From assembly GCF_025370755.1 (NCBI RefSeq), contig NZ_JAMXFC010000050.1:1-38060 (forward strand): 38,060 nt of DNA, read 5' to 3'. The notes beneath the pieces were generated by a model, which did not search any database, had not been told where the DNA came from, and was given only the letters and a program-made list of their open reading frames with translations. This document shows positions 14,984 through 23,200 of this stretch, piece after piece. The DNA is from Laspinema sp. D2d. Lineage in GTDB: Bacteria > Cyanobacteriota > Cyanobacteriia > Cyanobacteriales > Laspinemataceae. The position numbers and the translations under genes are program-made. Each line of letters begins with the position of its first letter. Within the stretch, counting starts at the first letter, position 1.

Positions 14984-17584
14984 ATGGCTAAACAATTGAA
15001 CCTACTGTCTACTGGACAGGTTATCCCGACTGCTTTGCACGTTGAAATGCAACAGTCCTACCTTGAATATGCCATGAGTGTGATCGTGGGGAGGGCGTTA
15101 CCTGACGTCCGAGATGGCTTAAAGCCCGTCCACCGCAGGATCCTATACGCGATGCACGAGTTAGGATTATCTCCCGATCGCCCTTATCGCAAATGTGCTC
15201 GGGTAGTTGGGGATGTTCTGGGTAAATATCACCCCCACGGCGATCAATCGGTTTATGATGCGATGGTGCGGTTGATCCAGGACTTCTCCAGTCGGTATCC
15301 CCTCCTCGCGGGTCATGGCAATTTTGGTTCGGTAGATAACGACCCCCCAGCGGCAATGCGTTACACGGAAACGCGCCTTGCCGAAATTGGCAGCGATGCC
15401 ATGCTTCAGGAAATCGGTGAAGCGACGGTTGATTTTATCGGAAATTTCGATAATTCCCAGCAAGAACCGATCGTTTTACCGGCACAATTACCCATGCTGC
15501 TGCTGAATGGCAGTTCGGGAATTGCGGTGGGTATGGCAACCAATGTCCCTCCCCACAATTTAGGGGAGGTGGTGGATGCACTGATTGCTTTAATCGATAA
15601 CCCGGATTTATCCGATGAAAAACTCTTCACCCTCATTCCCGGTCCCGATTTCCCCACTGGCGGGGAAATTATTGACACGGAAGGCATTCGATCCGCCTAC
15701 ACCACGGGACGGGGAATTATCCCGTTGCGCGGGGTGGCAAGGGTGGAAGAAATCCAAGGGGGACGCGGTAAACATCGGCGTCAGGCGATCGTGGTGACGG
15801 AGTTGCCGTATCAGGTGAATAAATCCGCCTGGATTGAAAAAATCGCGGATTTGGTGAATCATGGGCGGTTGGATGGGATTTCCGATCTGCGCGATGAGAG
15901 CGATCGCGATGGGATTCGCGTTGTCATTGAACTCAAACGGGAAACCAATCCGGAAGTAGTTCTGCAACATCTCTACCACCAAACCGCACTGCAAAATAAC
16001 TTCGGTGCGATTCTGTTAGCACTGGTAGAGGCACAACCGCGCCAGTTATCCCTCCGGCAAATGCTGCAAGAGTTTCTAACCTTCCGGGAACAGACGCTCA
16101 ATCGTCTCTACACCCATGAGTTGGAACGCACCCAGCAGCGTTTGGAAATTGTCGAAGGATTACTCAAGGCGCTGAACAATTTAGATGCACTCATCGAGAT
16201 TTTGCGGAATGCCCCGGATGGCACTACGGCAAAAGCTGAATTGCAAAGCGAATTAGAACTCACGGAGAACCAAGCGGATGCAATTTTAGGGATGCCAATG
16301 CGCCGGATTACCGGATTGGAACGGCAAAAATTGCAGGATGAACGGAATCAACTCAATACCCGGAGGGAAGAGTTGGAACGGTTACTGGGCGATCGCCGGG
16401 AATTGCTCAAAGGGTTAAAGAAAGAGTTGCGATCGCTCAAAAAGAAATTTGGCGACCCTAGGCGCACCCGGATTTACAGCGTCTCTCCCGATCGTGAGAC
16501 AGTGCTGGTGGCAACTCCTGACTCGGGGGAAGAAACCAGCCAAACTAAATCCCGCAAAGGCAAAAAGACAGCAATTCCCGAAGAAGTTGCACCCTCTCTA
16601 CCGCTATTTGCTACTCCCCCAGAACCAGAAGAAACAGTTCTGGAATTTACCCGACGCGGGTATGTGCAGCGGTTGTCCCCGTCTACTTATGAGCGTCAGC
16701 AACAGAAACAGGAGGAAAATCCCGAGGTTCAAACCCTCGAAGCGGGGGCGGATTTTGTAGTAGAAACTCATGTTGCTTTTACGGATCAAGATGTGCTGAT
16801 TTTGACCCGGGATGGTAAGGGATTCTCGATTAAAGTTGGGGATATTCCAGCGAATAAACGAGGCGCAAAGAAAACGCCGTTTGTGAGTTTATTTCCCCCA
16901 GCAGTGCATGGGAATCCCGATGCGATCGCCACGCAATTTATCCTCTCCGATTATCCCGAAACGCTGGATTTAATCTTCTTGACGGAACGGGGGAGAATTA
17001 AACGCTTACCGCTGTCAGAATTTGCCAATTTAACCGCACGAGGATTAACAGCCGTTAAACTAAAAGAAGGGGATGCGTTAGCTTATGCCAATTTAGCGAC
17101 AGTGGGACAAGATATCGCGATCGCCACGTCTGGGGGAAGACTACTCCGATTTGCGATCGATGATGACAACCTCCCCATCACCAGTCGCGCCTCCATGCCA
17201 CAACAAGCATTGCGCTTAGGCAAGGGTGAGAATTTGGTCGGATGTGTCGCACTCAGTCCGAGTGAGAAACTGTTGCTGGTGTCTAAATTGGGATACGGAA
17301 AACGCTTGCCAATGGATTTAGTCCGACTCGCCAAACCCGGAGATTTGGGTACTCAGTCGATGATGTTTAAAAATAAGACGGATGGGTTAGTCGGAATGGT
17401 GGCAGCGCTTCCGGATGCCGAGTTAAAGTTACTCACCAGTAGCGATCGCTTCTTGCGGTTGCCGGTTCAATCTGTGAAATCTAAGCGCAAAGATGACGCA
17501 GGCGATCGGTTAATCAAACTCGAACCGAAAGAAACCCTTGTTTATTTGAGTGTTTCCTCTCCCGAACCCGAACAATATGTCTAA
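14984..17584 (+). CDS. gyrA: Type IIA DNA topoisomerase subunit A (GyrA/ParC-like)
   Basis: The breakage-reunion subunit works with a GyrB/ParE ATPase to pass DNA through a double-strand break. The N-terminal domain has [20 protein letters not shown] and [15 protein letters not shown], with catalytic Tyr127 in [11 protein letters not shown] coiled coil with the [13 protein letters not shown] region follows, then an extra Lys/Pro/Glu-rich linker (about 510-550) and a six-bladed beta-pinwheel C-terminal domain. The GyrA box (QRRGGKG) is degenerate here, NKRGAKK. Cyanobacteria carry two such genes, and this one resembles the less canonical copy, so a topoisomerase IV-like activity is possible. 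ATG at 14984 has AAGGAA upstream. 866 aa, normal length. Confidence 0.9.
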   Translation: MAKQLNLLSTGQVIPTALHVEMQQSYLEYAMSVIVGRALPDVRDGLKPVHRRILYAMHELGLSPDRPYRKCARVVGDVLGKYHPHGDQSVYDAMVRLIQDFSSRYPLLAGHGNFGSVDNDPPAAMRYTETRLAEIGSDAMLQEIGEATVDFIGNFDNSQQEPIVLPAQLPMLLLNGSSGIAVGMATNVPPHNLGEVVDALIALIDNPDLSDEKLFTLIPGPDFPTGGEIIDTEGIRSAYTTGRGIIPLRGVARVEEIQGGRGKHRRQAIVVTELPYQVNKSAWIEKIADLVNHGRLDGISDLRDESDRDGIRVVIELKRETNPEVVLQHLYHQTALQNNFGAILLALVEAQPRQLSLRQMLQEFLTFREQTLNRLYTHELERTQQRLEIVEGLLKALNNLDALIEILRNAPDGTTAKAELQSELELTENQADAILGMPMRRITGLERQKLQDERNQLNTRREELERLLGDRRELLKGLKKELRSLKKKFGDPRRTRIYSVSPDRETVLVATPDSGEETSQTKSRKGKKTAIPEEVAPSLPLFATPPEPEETVLEFTRRGYVQRLSPSTYERQQQKQEENPEVQTLEAGADFVVETHVAFTDQDVLILTRDGKGFSIKVGDIPANKRGAKKTPFVSLFPPAVHGNPDAIATQFILSDYPETLDLIFLTERGRIKRLPLSEFANLTARGLTAVKLKEGDALAYANLATVGQDIAIATSGGRLLRFAIDDDNLPITSRASMPQQALRLGKGENLVGCVALSPSEKLLLVSKLGYGKRLPMDLVRLAKPGDLGTQSMMFKNKTDGLVGMVAALPDAELKLLTSSDRFLRLPVQSVKSKRKDDAGDRLIKLEPKETLVYLSVSSPEPEQYV

Positions 17585-17620
17585 GAAATCAGCCCAGTTA
17601 AGCTTGTTGGACTAAGATGA

Positions 17621-17669
17621 CTCCTAAAGGAGTCACTACAAACGGTTGTTGTAGTCACCCCTTTAGGAA
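17621..17669. repeat. Hairpin repeat after gyrA
   Basis: CTCCTAAAGGAGTCACTACAAACG pairs imperfectly with the segment 17647-17669 (TGTTGTAGTCACCCCTTTAGGA). It lies 37 bp after the gyrA stop, lacks a T-run, and one half recurs at 13231-13254, so it is a dispersed palindromic repeat that may double as a 3' hairpin. Confidence 0.55.
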
Positions 17670-17707
17670 GGCTTTAAACCTCTTGAAGTGTTTTATAGGA
17701 TAACCCA

Positions 17708-18076
17708 ATGAAGCTCAATTTAATGGATGATACGTTACAAATTGAATTAGACTTTTGGGAGCAATTCTGGGCATTCAGCTTTGAGAAAGTTTTGACAACT
17801 CCCCTAAGTCATATTGTTAATGTCTCCACCGAAGAACCCAAAAGTAATTGGGCGGAAATCCGGGCGCCAGGAACGTTTTTACCGGGAGTCATTAAAGCTG
17901 GAACTTATTACAATACCGGGGGAAAAGAGTTTTGGTATGTCACCCGAGACAAAGATTATCTCACCCTGGAATTACGCGATGAACCCTTTAAGCGGATTAT
18001 TTTAACAATAGATAATGCCTTAGATTGGGCAAATCGAATTCAAGGAGAAATTGAGGGAACCGACGTCACATATTAA
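17708..18076 (+). CDS. Conserved hypothetical protein, PH-like beta fold
   Basis: A 122-aa soluble protein rich in alternating hydrophobic strands, with IRAPGTFLPGVIKAGTYYNT and KEFWYVTRDKDYLTLELRDE, then a closing helix ILTIDNALDWANRIQGEI. The pattern of several strands and one C-terminal helix recalls bacterial PH-like domains and a small widespread family of unknown function. I cannot name it with certainty. The ATG at 17708 has AGGAT about 9 nt upstream. No obvious functional link to the neighbours. Confidence 0.7.
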   Translation: MKLNLMDDTLQIELDFWEQFWAFSFEKVLTTPLSHIVNVSTEEPKSNWAEIRAPGTFLPGVIKAGTYYNTGGKEFWYVTRDKDYLTLELRDEPFKRIILTIDNALDWANRIQGEIEGTDVTY

Positions 18077-18145
18077 CGACTTGTCTTCGTGACGAAAGCT
18101 TACGCACAAGTCGCGCAAGTCGGGAGACTCTACCTCCAGACAACC

Positions 18146-18167
18146 GGCGAGGGGTTGAACCCTCGCC
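18146..18167. terminator. Stem-loop between convergent genes
   Basis: GGCGAGGG, loop GTTGAA, CCCTCGCC: a perfect 8-bp G/C-rich stem between the PH-like gene and moaD. No T-run, so termination is only a possibility. Confidence 0.4.
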
Positions 18168-18218
18168 AGTTATTGCTAAAACTTGCAACCATTAGATCTG
18201 CCACTGAACCGATAACCC

Positions 18219-18479
18219 TTACCCCCCACTGACTGGGGGAATCAACACCACTTCATCCCCAGCTTGTAAGGGAGTTTCGGGGTCAACAAAATCGAGATTA
18301 ATCCCAAAGCGAGTGATATCGCGCCAGCAGTCGAGTTCCGGGTGTTCAGCAATCAGGCGATCGCGCACTGCCACCACCGGAGTCCCTGGCGGAAATTCCA
18401 ACACTAACTCAGGAACGCCATAAGCTTCTTGATAAGCAGCAAATAGTTTTACCGTAACAGCGATCGGGGGTTCAGACAT
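18219..18479 (-). CDS. moaD: MoaD/ThiS family sulfur carrier
   Basis: An 86-aa ubiquitin-like protein ending in the Gly-Gly tail (PPVSGG) needed for thiocarboxylation. MoaD donates sulfur to precursor Z as the small subunit of molybdopterin synthase. Family features are VTVKLFAAYQEAYG at the start, the helix VVAVRDRLIAEHPEL, the late PLQAGDEVVLIPP and the terminal GG directly before TAA. moaE and moaA are not in the window, so another MoaD-like role (for example thiazole or sulfur transfer) cannot be excluded, but AAYQE and DEVVLIPP favour MoaD. Confidence 0.85.
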   Translation of the reverse strand: MSEPPIAVTVKLFAAYQEAYGVPELVLEFPPGTPVVAVRDRLIAEHPELDCWRDITRFGINLDFVDPETPLQAGDEVVLIPPVSGG

Positions 18480-18549
18480 CGTAAAACAATCACAAAAGGG
18501 CTAACTCTAATAACATACCTTGAACTTGTTAAACTCGCTCAATTCATTT

Positions 18550-19182
18550 ATGATCAGGAAACCTAACAAGTTTCAGACTCCTGATGTTTATCCCCCATTT
18601 AAAATGCCAACTCGAAAAAAACCTCAATCCATCTATCAACTAAAAATTACCCTAAGCGAGATCCGCCCCCCAATTTGGCGACGAGTGCAAGTAAGTAGCG
18701 ATTACACCCTAGCCGACTTACACGAAGTAATTCAAGTCGCAATGGGTTGGGGTAATTCCCATCTACATTCATTTACCATTCAAGAGGAAGAGTACGCAAT
18801 GCCAATGGATGATGATTTTGGCTTTGCTGACATGGAAATCAAAAATGAAACCCCCGTCAAACTGAGCAAAATCATCCCCGGAGAAAAGTTTAAATTCTCA
18901 TACCTTTACGACTTCGGCGATTCCTGGGACCATGACATCCTTGTCGAGAAAGTCCTGCCACCAGATCCGGATACCACCTATCCAGTCTGCATCAAAGCAA
19001 AAAGAGCCTGTCCCCCCGACGACTGTGGCGGTCCTGGGGGATATCAAGATTTCCTAGAAGCTATCCAAAATAAAAAGCATACGGACCATGAAGAAATGCT
19101 CGAATGGGTTGGTGGCTCTTTTGACCCCGAGGAAGCCAATTTGGATGAGATTAATGCCGAGTTGAAGAGAGTTTTCAAATGA
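18550..19182 (+). CDS. Plasmid pRiA4b ORF-3 family protein
   Basis: Matches the PRiA4_ORF3 domain: YQLKITLSEIRPPIWRRVQV, then WGNSHLHSFTIQEEEYAMP, the signature YLYDFGDSWDHDILVEK, and a Cys-rich ACPPDDCGGPGGYQDFLEAI. The function of the family is not known; a role in mobile elements is only suggested by its original plasmid context. The start is uncertain: ATG 18550 (210 aa) or ATG 18604 (192 aa, beginning MPTRKKPQSIYQ). Neither has a good ribosome site; the domain is complete with either. Separated from moaD by a divergent gap. Confidence 0.8.
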   Translation: MIRKPNKFQTPDVYPPFKMPTRKKPQSIYQLKITLSEIRPPIWRRVQVSSDYTLADLHEVIQVAMGWGNSHLHSFTIQEEEYAMPMDDDFGFADMEIKNETPVKLSKIIPGEKFKFSYLYDFGDSWDHDILVEKVLPPDPDTTYPVCIKAKRACPPDDCGGPGGYQDFLEAIQNKKHTDHEEMLEWVGGSFDPEEANLDEINAELKRVFK

Positions 19183-19424
19183 AATAACTCCTCTTCCAAG
19201 CACGGAAAAACCTGGGACTTGAACTAACTTACGCACAGATTTCTTAGAGTAAGAATGAGAAGTTTGGTTTGTAAAACTAGACCGCTGATTACTGACTTCG
19301 TGGGAAAGTTCCAGGGTTGATCAAGTCTATCTCTGATGGAGATGGAGGTTAATAGGCATCCAAATCACTCGTTAGGGTTTGGGTTTTGTGTACTAGAATT
19401 TATAGCCGGGGATGTGTCAATAAG

Positions 19425-21320
19425 TTATAACTCTAACTTTTTAATTTGGTTCAGGGCCTCCTCCATGTCGCTTATTTTTCCTTGTTGCTGATATAAACTA
19501 GCTGATTTTTGAAAATTGTCGATAGCTTTCTTGGACTCTCCTTGTTTTCGATAAGCAATCCCCCGGTTGTAGTAGGCAAGAGCATCGTTGGGATTAAGTT
19601 CAATCACTTTAGTATAATCCCCGATCGCCTCACTCAAATTCCCTTGATAATGGTAAGCAATCCCCCTGTTCTTGTAGGCAAGGGAATCGTTGGAATTAAG
19701 TTCAATGGCTCTAGTATAATCCCCGATCGCATCACTCCATTTCTTTTGGTCAGAGTAGGCATTCCCTCTCTTTCTGTAAACAATGGCATAGTTGGGGTTA
19801 AGGTTAATGGCTTGGGTATAATCTGTGATCGCCTCAGTCACTTTTCCGTGATCATAATAGGCAATCCCCCGCCAGGTATAGGTATCGGCATTGTTGGGGT
19901 TAAGGTTAATAGCCTTAGTATAATCCGCGATCGCCTCACTCAATTTCTTTTGGTCATAGTAGGCACTACCCCTCCTGCTGTAAGCAATGACATAGTTCGG
20001 ATTAAGACTAATGGCTTTCGTATAATCAGTGATTGCCTCACTCAATTTTCCTTGGTCATAGTAGGCAATTCCCCGCCAAGTGTAGCCGTCGGCATCCTTG
20101 GGATTAAGATTAATGGCTTTAGTATAATCTATGATAGCCTCACTCAATTTTCCTTGGTCATAGTAGGCACTCCCCCGTAAAGTGTAGGCATCGGCATCGT
20201 TGGGATCAAGATTAATGATTTGGGTATAATCTGCGATCGCCTCACTCAATTTTCCTTGCTTTTCGTAAGCAGGCCCACGGTTATAGTAAGCACGGGCATA
20301 CTTAGGATTAATCTCAATAGCTTTAGTATAATCTGTAATGGCCTCACTCAAGTTTTCTTGGTCGTCATAGGCACTCCCCCGGTTGTTGTAAGCTTTGGCA
20401 TCATTGGGATCTAGGTCAATAGCTTGGGTATAATCCGCGATCGCCTCACTCAATTTCCCTTGGTCATAGTAAGCATTCCCCCGGTTGTTGTAAGCATCAG
20501 CATAGTTACGATAGAGGTTAATGGCTTTCGTATAATCCGCGATCGCCTCACTCAATTTGTCTTGGTCAGAGTAGGTAAGACCCCGGTTGTAGTAAGCACG
20601 GGCATGGTTAGGATTAATTTCAATAGTTTTCGTATAATCCGCAATTGCCTCACTCAATTTCCCTTGCTTATAGTAGACAATCCCCCGCCCGTGGTAAGCA
20701 TCGGCATGATTGGGTTCTATGTCAATGACTTTAGTATAACCCGCGATCGCTTCACTCAACTTCCCTTGCTCATAGTAGGCACGACCTCGATTGTAGTAGG
20801 CACTAACATAGTTAGGCTTCAGGTTAATGGCTTGGTTATAATCTGTGATCGCCTCACTCAATTTGCCTTGGTCGGAGTAGGCATTCCCCCGGTTGACGTA
20901 GGCCTTGGCAAAGTTAGGATCTAGGTTAATAGCTTGGTTATAATCGGCGATCGCCTCACTCACTTTCTTTTGGTAGTAGTAGGCAAGACCCCGATAGTGA
21001 TAGACAGTAGGATCCTTGGGATTAAGGTTAATCGCTTTGGTGAAATCGGCGATCGCCTCACTCAATTTCCCTTGGTTCCCATAGGCAATTCCCCGGTTGT
21101 AGTAGACAATAGCATCCTGGGGATTAAGGTTAATGGCTTGAGTAAAATCTGCGATCGCCTCACTCAATTTCCCTTGTTGATAGTAGGTAAGACCCCGACG
21201 GTGGTAACCATCGGCATCATTGGTCCGAATTTCATTAAAAAATGTACAAGCCCCTCCCCCCAGCAGCAGTAAAGCAAGTAATATGATTTCCGTAGCGTGG
21301 CCCTTTCGCAGTGTAATCAT
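19425..21320 (-). CDS. Lipoprotein-like protein made of 17 TPR repeats
   Basis: The ATG at 21320 is chosen over the upstream frame (open to 21419) because CAGGAG lies 7 nt before it and it starts a lipoprotein-type signal peptide: TEIILLALLLLGGGAC, with Cys as the probable lipidation site. The rest of the 631 aa is 17 near-identical 34-residue tetratricopeptide repeats (consensus YNRGIAYYDQGKLSEAIADY, then TKAINLNPN) and a short C-terminal cap. It is likely a protein-interaction scaffold anchored at a membrane. The DNA repeats every 102 bp, and many units carry GCGATCGC in the codons for AIAD, which points to recent internal duplication. Long antisense frames here are by-products of the repeats. 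Confidence 0.85.
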   Translation of the reverse strand: MITLRKGHATEIILLALLLLGGGACTFFNEIRTNDADGYHRRGLTYYQQGKLSEAIADFTQAINLNPQDAIVYYNRGIAYGNQGKLSEAIADFTKAINLNPKDPTVYHYRGLAYYYQKKVSEAIADYNQAINLDPNFAKAYVNRGNAYSDQGKLSEAITDYNQAINLKPNYVSAYYNRGRAYYEQGKLSEAIAGYTKVIDIEPNHADAYHGRGIVYYKQGKLSEAIADYTKTIEINPNHARAYYNRGLTYSDQDKLSEAIADYTKAINLYRNYADAYNNRGNAYYDQGKLSEAIADYTQAIDLDPNDAKAYNNRGSAYDDQENLSEAITDYTKAIEINPKYARAYYNRGPAYEKQGKLSEAIADYTQIINLDPNDADAYTLRGSAYYDQGKLSEAIIDYTKAINLNPKDADGYTWRGIAYYDQGKLSEAITDYTKAISLNPNYVIAYSRRGSAYYDQKKLSEAIADYTKAINLNPNNADTYTWRGIAYYDHGKVTEAITDYTQAINLNPNYAIVYRKRGNAYSDQKKWSDAIGDYTRAIELNSNDSLAYKNRGIAYHYQGNLSEAIGDYTKVIELNPNDALAYYNRGIAYRKQGESKKAIDNFQKSASLYQQQGKISDMEEALNQIKKLEL

Positions 21321-21491
21321 AATTTTACTCCTGAGTGAATGAGTGAATTGTTGTTCAACACAATTGCTTTGCCGATGAAGGCTTGCCCTATTCAAATAAA
21401 AACAGTCGATCATTCCCACTATGATTATAGGAGCAAATTTAGGCGGACGTCATCCCCTTGCTAGAACTTTAGGACAAGAGGGATTTACCTG

Positions 21492-22145
21492 CTAGGAGTT
21501 GTCTGCTTTAATTTGCTCTATCACCCAGGCGCGAAAGGCTTTTAATAAGGTGGTTTCCCCTACGGTTTGGCTTTGTTCTAGGAATTTGGCGACTTCGGTA
21601 ACAGGTAATACGGGAAAGGCTAGAGAGTGCTCGGTTTCTACATAGTTGCCCGATCGCAATTGCAAAAACTTGACCTCACTGCGATCGCATCTCCAGATTT
21701 CCGGTACTCCCATTGCTGCATAAATCCCTTCTCGGTCAATGGAACTGCTGGTGACATCCACTTCGATAACTAAATCCGGCGGCGGGTCGGTTTTCAGGTC
21801 GAGGTTCCGTTTGCCTTTGATAGCAGTCTCATTTTGGATATAAAAACTTGAATCGGGTTCTGAACCGCGAGCCAAGTCTGGGTTTTTTAATGTAGTGGAA
21901 CCCGATCTAATTATTTCTATATTTAATACATCTGCTAACACACCCACAAGCGCCGTGATTAATTCTTTCGGATTCTCATGTTCAAATAGTGGGGTCATGA
22001 TTTCTAATAATCCTCGGTCATAATGTAGGCGAATATTGCGCTGATCTCCCATTTCATTTAATAAGCGTTCGTAAGTCTCCCAGGTAATATTCTGGAGTAA
22101 GACTCTGCCTCCTGTGGGTGCTTTGGTTTTAGGGGTGGTAATCAT
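21492..22145 (-). CDS. Uma2 family putative nuclease, downstream copy
   Basis: A 217-aa Uma2/DUF820 protein (PD-(D/E)XK fold). Motif positions: EPDSSFYI with D98, and PPDLVIEVDVTSSS with D124 and E128, followed by YAAMGVPEIWR. The ATG at 22145 has GGAGG 11 nt upstream. It lies 24 bp after the stop of a paralogue of identical length; by eye about 84% of residues are the same. Differences cluster at residues 61-70 and in the last dozen residues. The pair is likely one transcription unit. Role unknown, as for the family. Confidence 0.85.
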   Translation of the reverse strand: MITTPKTKAPTGGRVLLQNITWETYERLLNEMGDQRNIRLHYDRGLLEIMTPLFEHENPKELITALVGVLADVLNIEIIRSGSTTLKNPDLARGSEPDSSFYIQNETAIKGKRNLDLKTDPPPDLVIEVDVTSSSIDREGIYAAMGVPEIWRCDRSEVKFLQLRSGNYVETEHSLAFPVLPVTEVAKFLEQSQTVGETTLLKAFRAWVIEQIKADNS

Positions 22146-22169
22146 GATAAAATTTCCTCCAACGATCGC

Positions 22170-22823
22170 TTACTGAGATTTGGATTGAATTTGCTCTTTC
22201 ACCCAAGTGCGAAAAGCTTTTAATAACGTAGTTTCCCCTACGGTTTGGCTTTGTTCTAAAAACTTGGCGACTTCGGTAACGGGTAATACTGGAAAAGCTA
22301 GAGAATGCTCAGTTTCTACATAGTTGCCGGACTGCAATTGTAAAAACTTGACCTCACCGCGATCGCATCTCCAGATTTCCGGTACTCCCATTGCCGCATA
22401 AATCCCCTCTCGGTTAATGGAACTACTGGTAACCTCGATTTCGATAACTAAATCCGGTGGTGGGTCGATTTTTAAATCGATGGTGCGTTTGCCTTTTATC
22501 TGTGGTTCATTTTGGATATAAAACCCGGAATCGGGTTCTGAACTGCGTGCTAAATCTGGGCGATTGAGGGTAGTTGAACCAGCACTCACAATTTCAATAT
22601 TGAGGACATCTGCTAACGCGTCCACGAATTTTTCTAATATTCGCTTGGGATTCTCATGTTCAAATAATGGGGTCATGATTTCTAATAATCCTCGGTCATA
22701 ATGTAGGCGAATGTTGCGATGATCTCCTATTTCATTTAATAAGCGTTCGTAAGTCTCCCAGGTAATATTCTGGAGTAAGACTCTGCCTGGGGTGGGTGCT
22801 TTGGTTTTGGGGGTGGTAATCAT
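22170..22823 (-). CDS. Uma2 family putative nuclease, upstream copy
   Basis: Tandem paralogue of the gene at 21492-22145, also 217 aa when started at ATG 22823 (MITTPKTKAPTPGRVLLQ). A TTG at 22841 would add six residues absent from the sister copy; GGGAG lies about 12 nt before the ATG. All family motifs are intact (EPDSGFYI, PPDLVIEIEVTSSS, YAAMGVPEIWRCDRGE). A TATAAT-like box at 22916-22921 on the minus strand could be the -10 of a promoter for both genes, but no -35 fits. Confidence 0.85.
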   Translation of the reverse strand: MITTPKTKAPTPGRVLLQNITWETYERLLNEIGDHRNIRLHYDRGLLEIMTPLFEHENPKRILEKFVDALADVLNIEIVSAGSTTLNRPDLARSSEPDSGFYIQNEPQIKGKRTIDLKIDPPPDLVIEIEVTSSSINREGIYAAMGVPEIWRCDRGEVKFLQLQSGNYVETEHSLAFPVLPVTEVAKFLEQSQTVGETTLLKAFRTWVKEQIQSKSQ

Positions 22824-23002
22824 CAGAAAATTGGCTCCCAACTACGAAAATTTCGTTTGACTCCCTCCACTGCGATCGCCTGTGTGAATCGAGGTGGAGG
22901 GCTTTGTTTGAGGATATTATAGCTTTGTCTAGGTCTTTGGGGGCGATCGCATCGCCTACACCCCCTCCGAAAGCCACTTCTGTTTAGCTGTTTAGCCGTA
23001 AT

Positions 23003-23060
23003 GTGAGATAAAAAAACTCCCCAATTAGAATCAAATTCCAATCGGGGAGTTTTATCTCAC
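23003..23060 (-). terminator. Long hairpin terminator of the rpo operon
   Basis: GTGAGATAAAA...ACTCCCC (from 23003) is mirrored by GGGGAGTTTTATCTCAC (23044-23060), with only two extra A on one side. Read on the minus strand, GGGGAGT is followed by a run of T, as expected for a rho-independent terminator after rpoC2. The unusually long arms, which include the T-tract and its complement, make it nearly symmetrical and possibly bidirectional. Confidence 0.85.
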
Positions 23061-23119
23061 TTACTGATTAGCAAGTGCGCTATAATGGCTCACTTTACTT
23101 CATGGGTATCGAGTGGGTT

Positions 23120-23168
23120 AGAAGCAGGGTTTCTCACAAGAAGTTGGATTGCTCGAAACCCGGTTTCT
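23120..23168. repeat. Two AGAAACC-GGTTTCT palindromic motifs
   Basis: AGAAGCAGGGTTTCT (23120-23134) and CGAAACCCGGTTTCT (23154-23168), just downstream of the rpoC2 stop. Same family as 7707-7771 and 37282-37319. Confidence 0.6.
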
Positions 23169-23200
23169 GGTGTGATGAGAACTAACGGTGTCGGACAACC

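Larger units (their letters stand above)
22824..23200. other. Gap between rpoC2 and the Uma2 pair
   Basis: No gene is supported in these 377 bp. It holds the candidate -10 box for the Uma2 pair, the rpoC2 terminator (23003-23060) and two AGAAACC-type palindromes (23120-23168). Confidence 0.5.

Noticed and set aside
19509-21272. Series of long plus-strand open frames
   Set aside because: They are antisense to the TPR repeats; the 102-bp period keeps the opposite frame open.
22732-22977. Minus-strand open frame upstream of the Uma2 pair
   Set aside because: It overlaps the first Uma2 gene out of frame and covers its candidate promoter.
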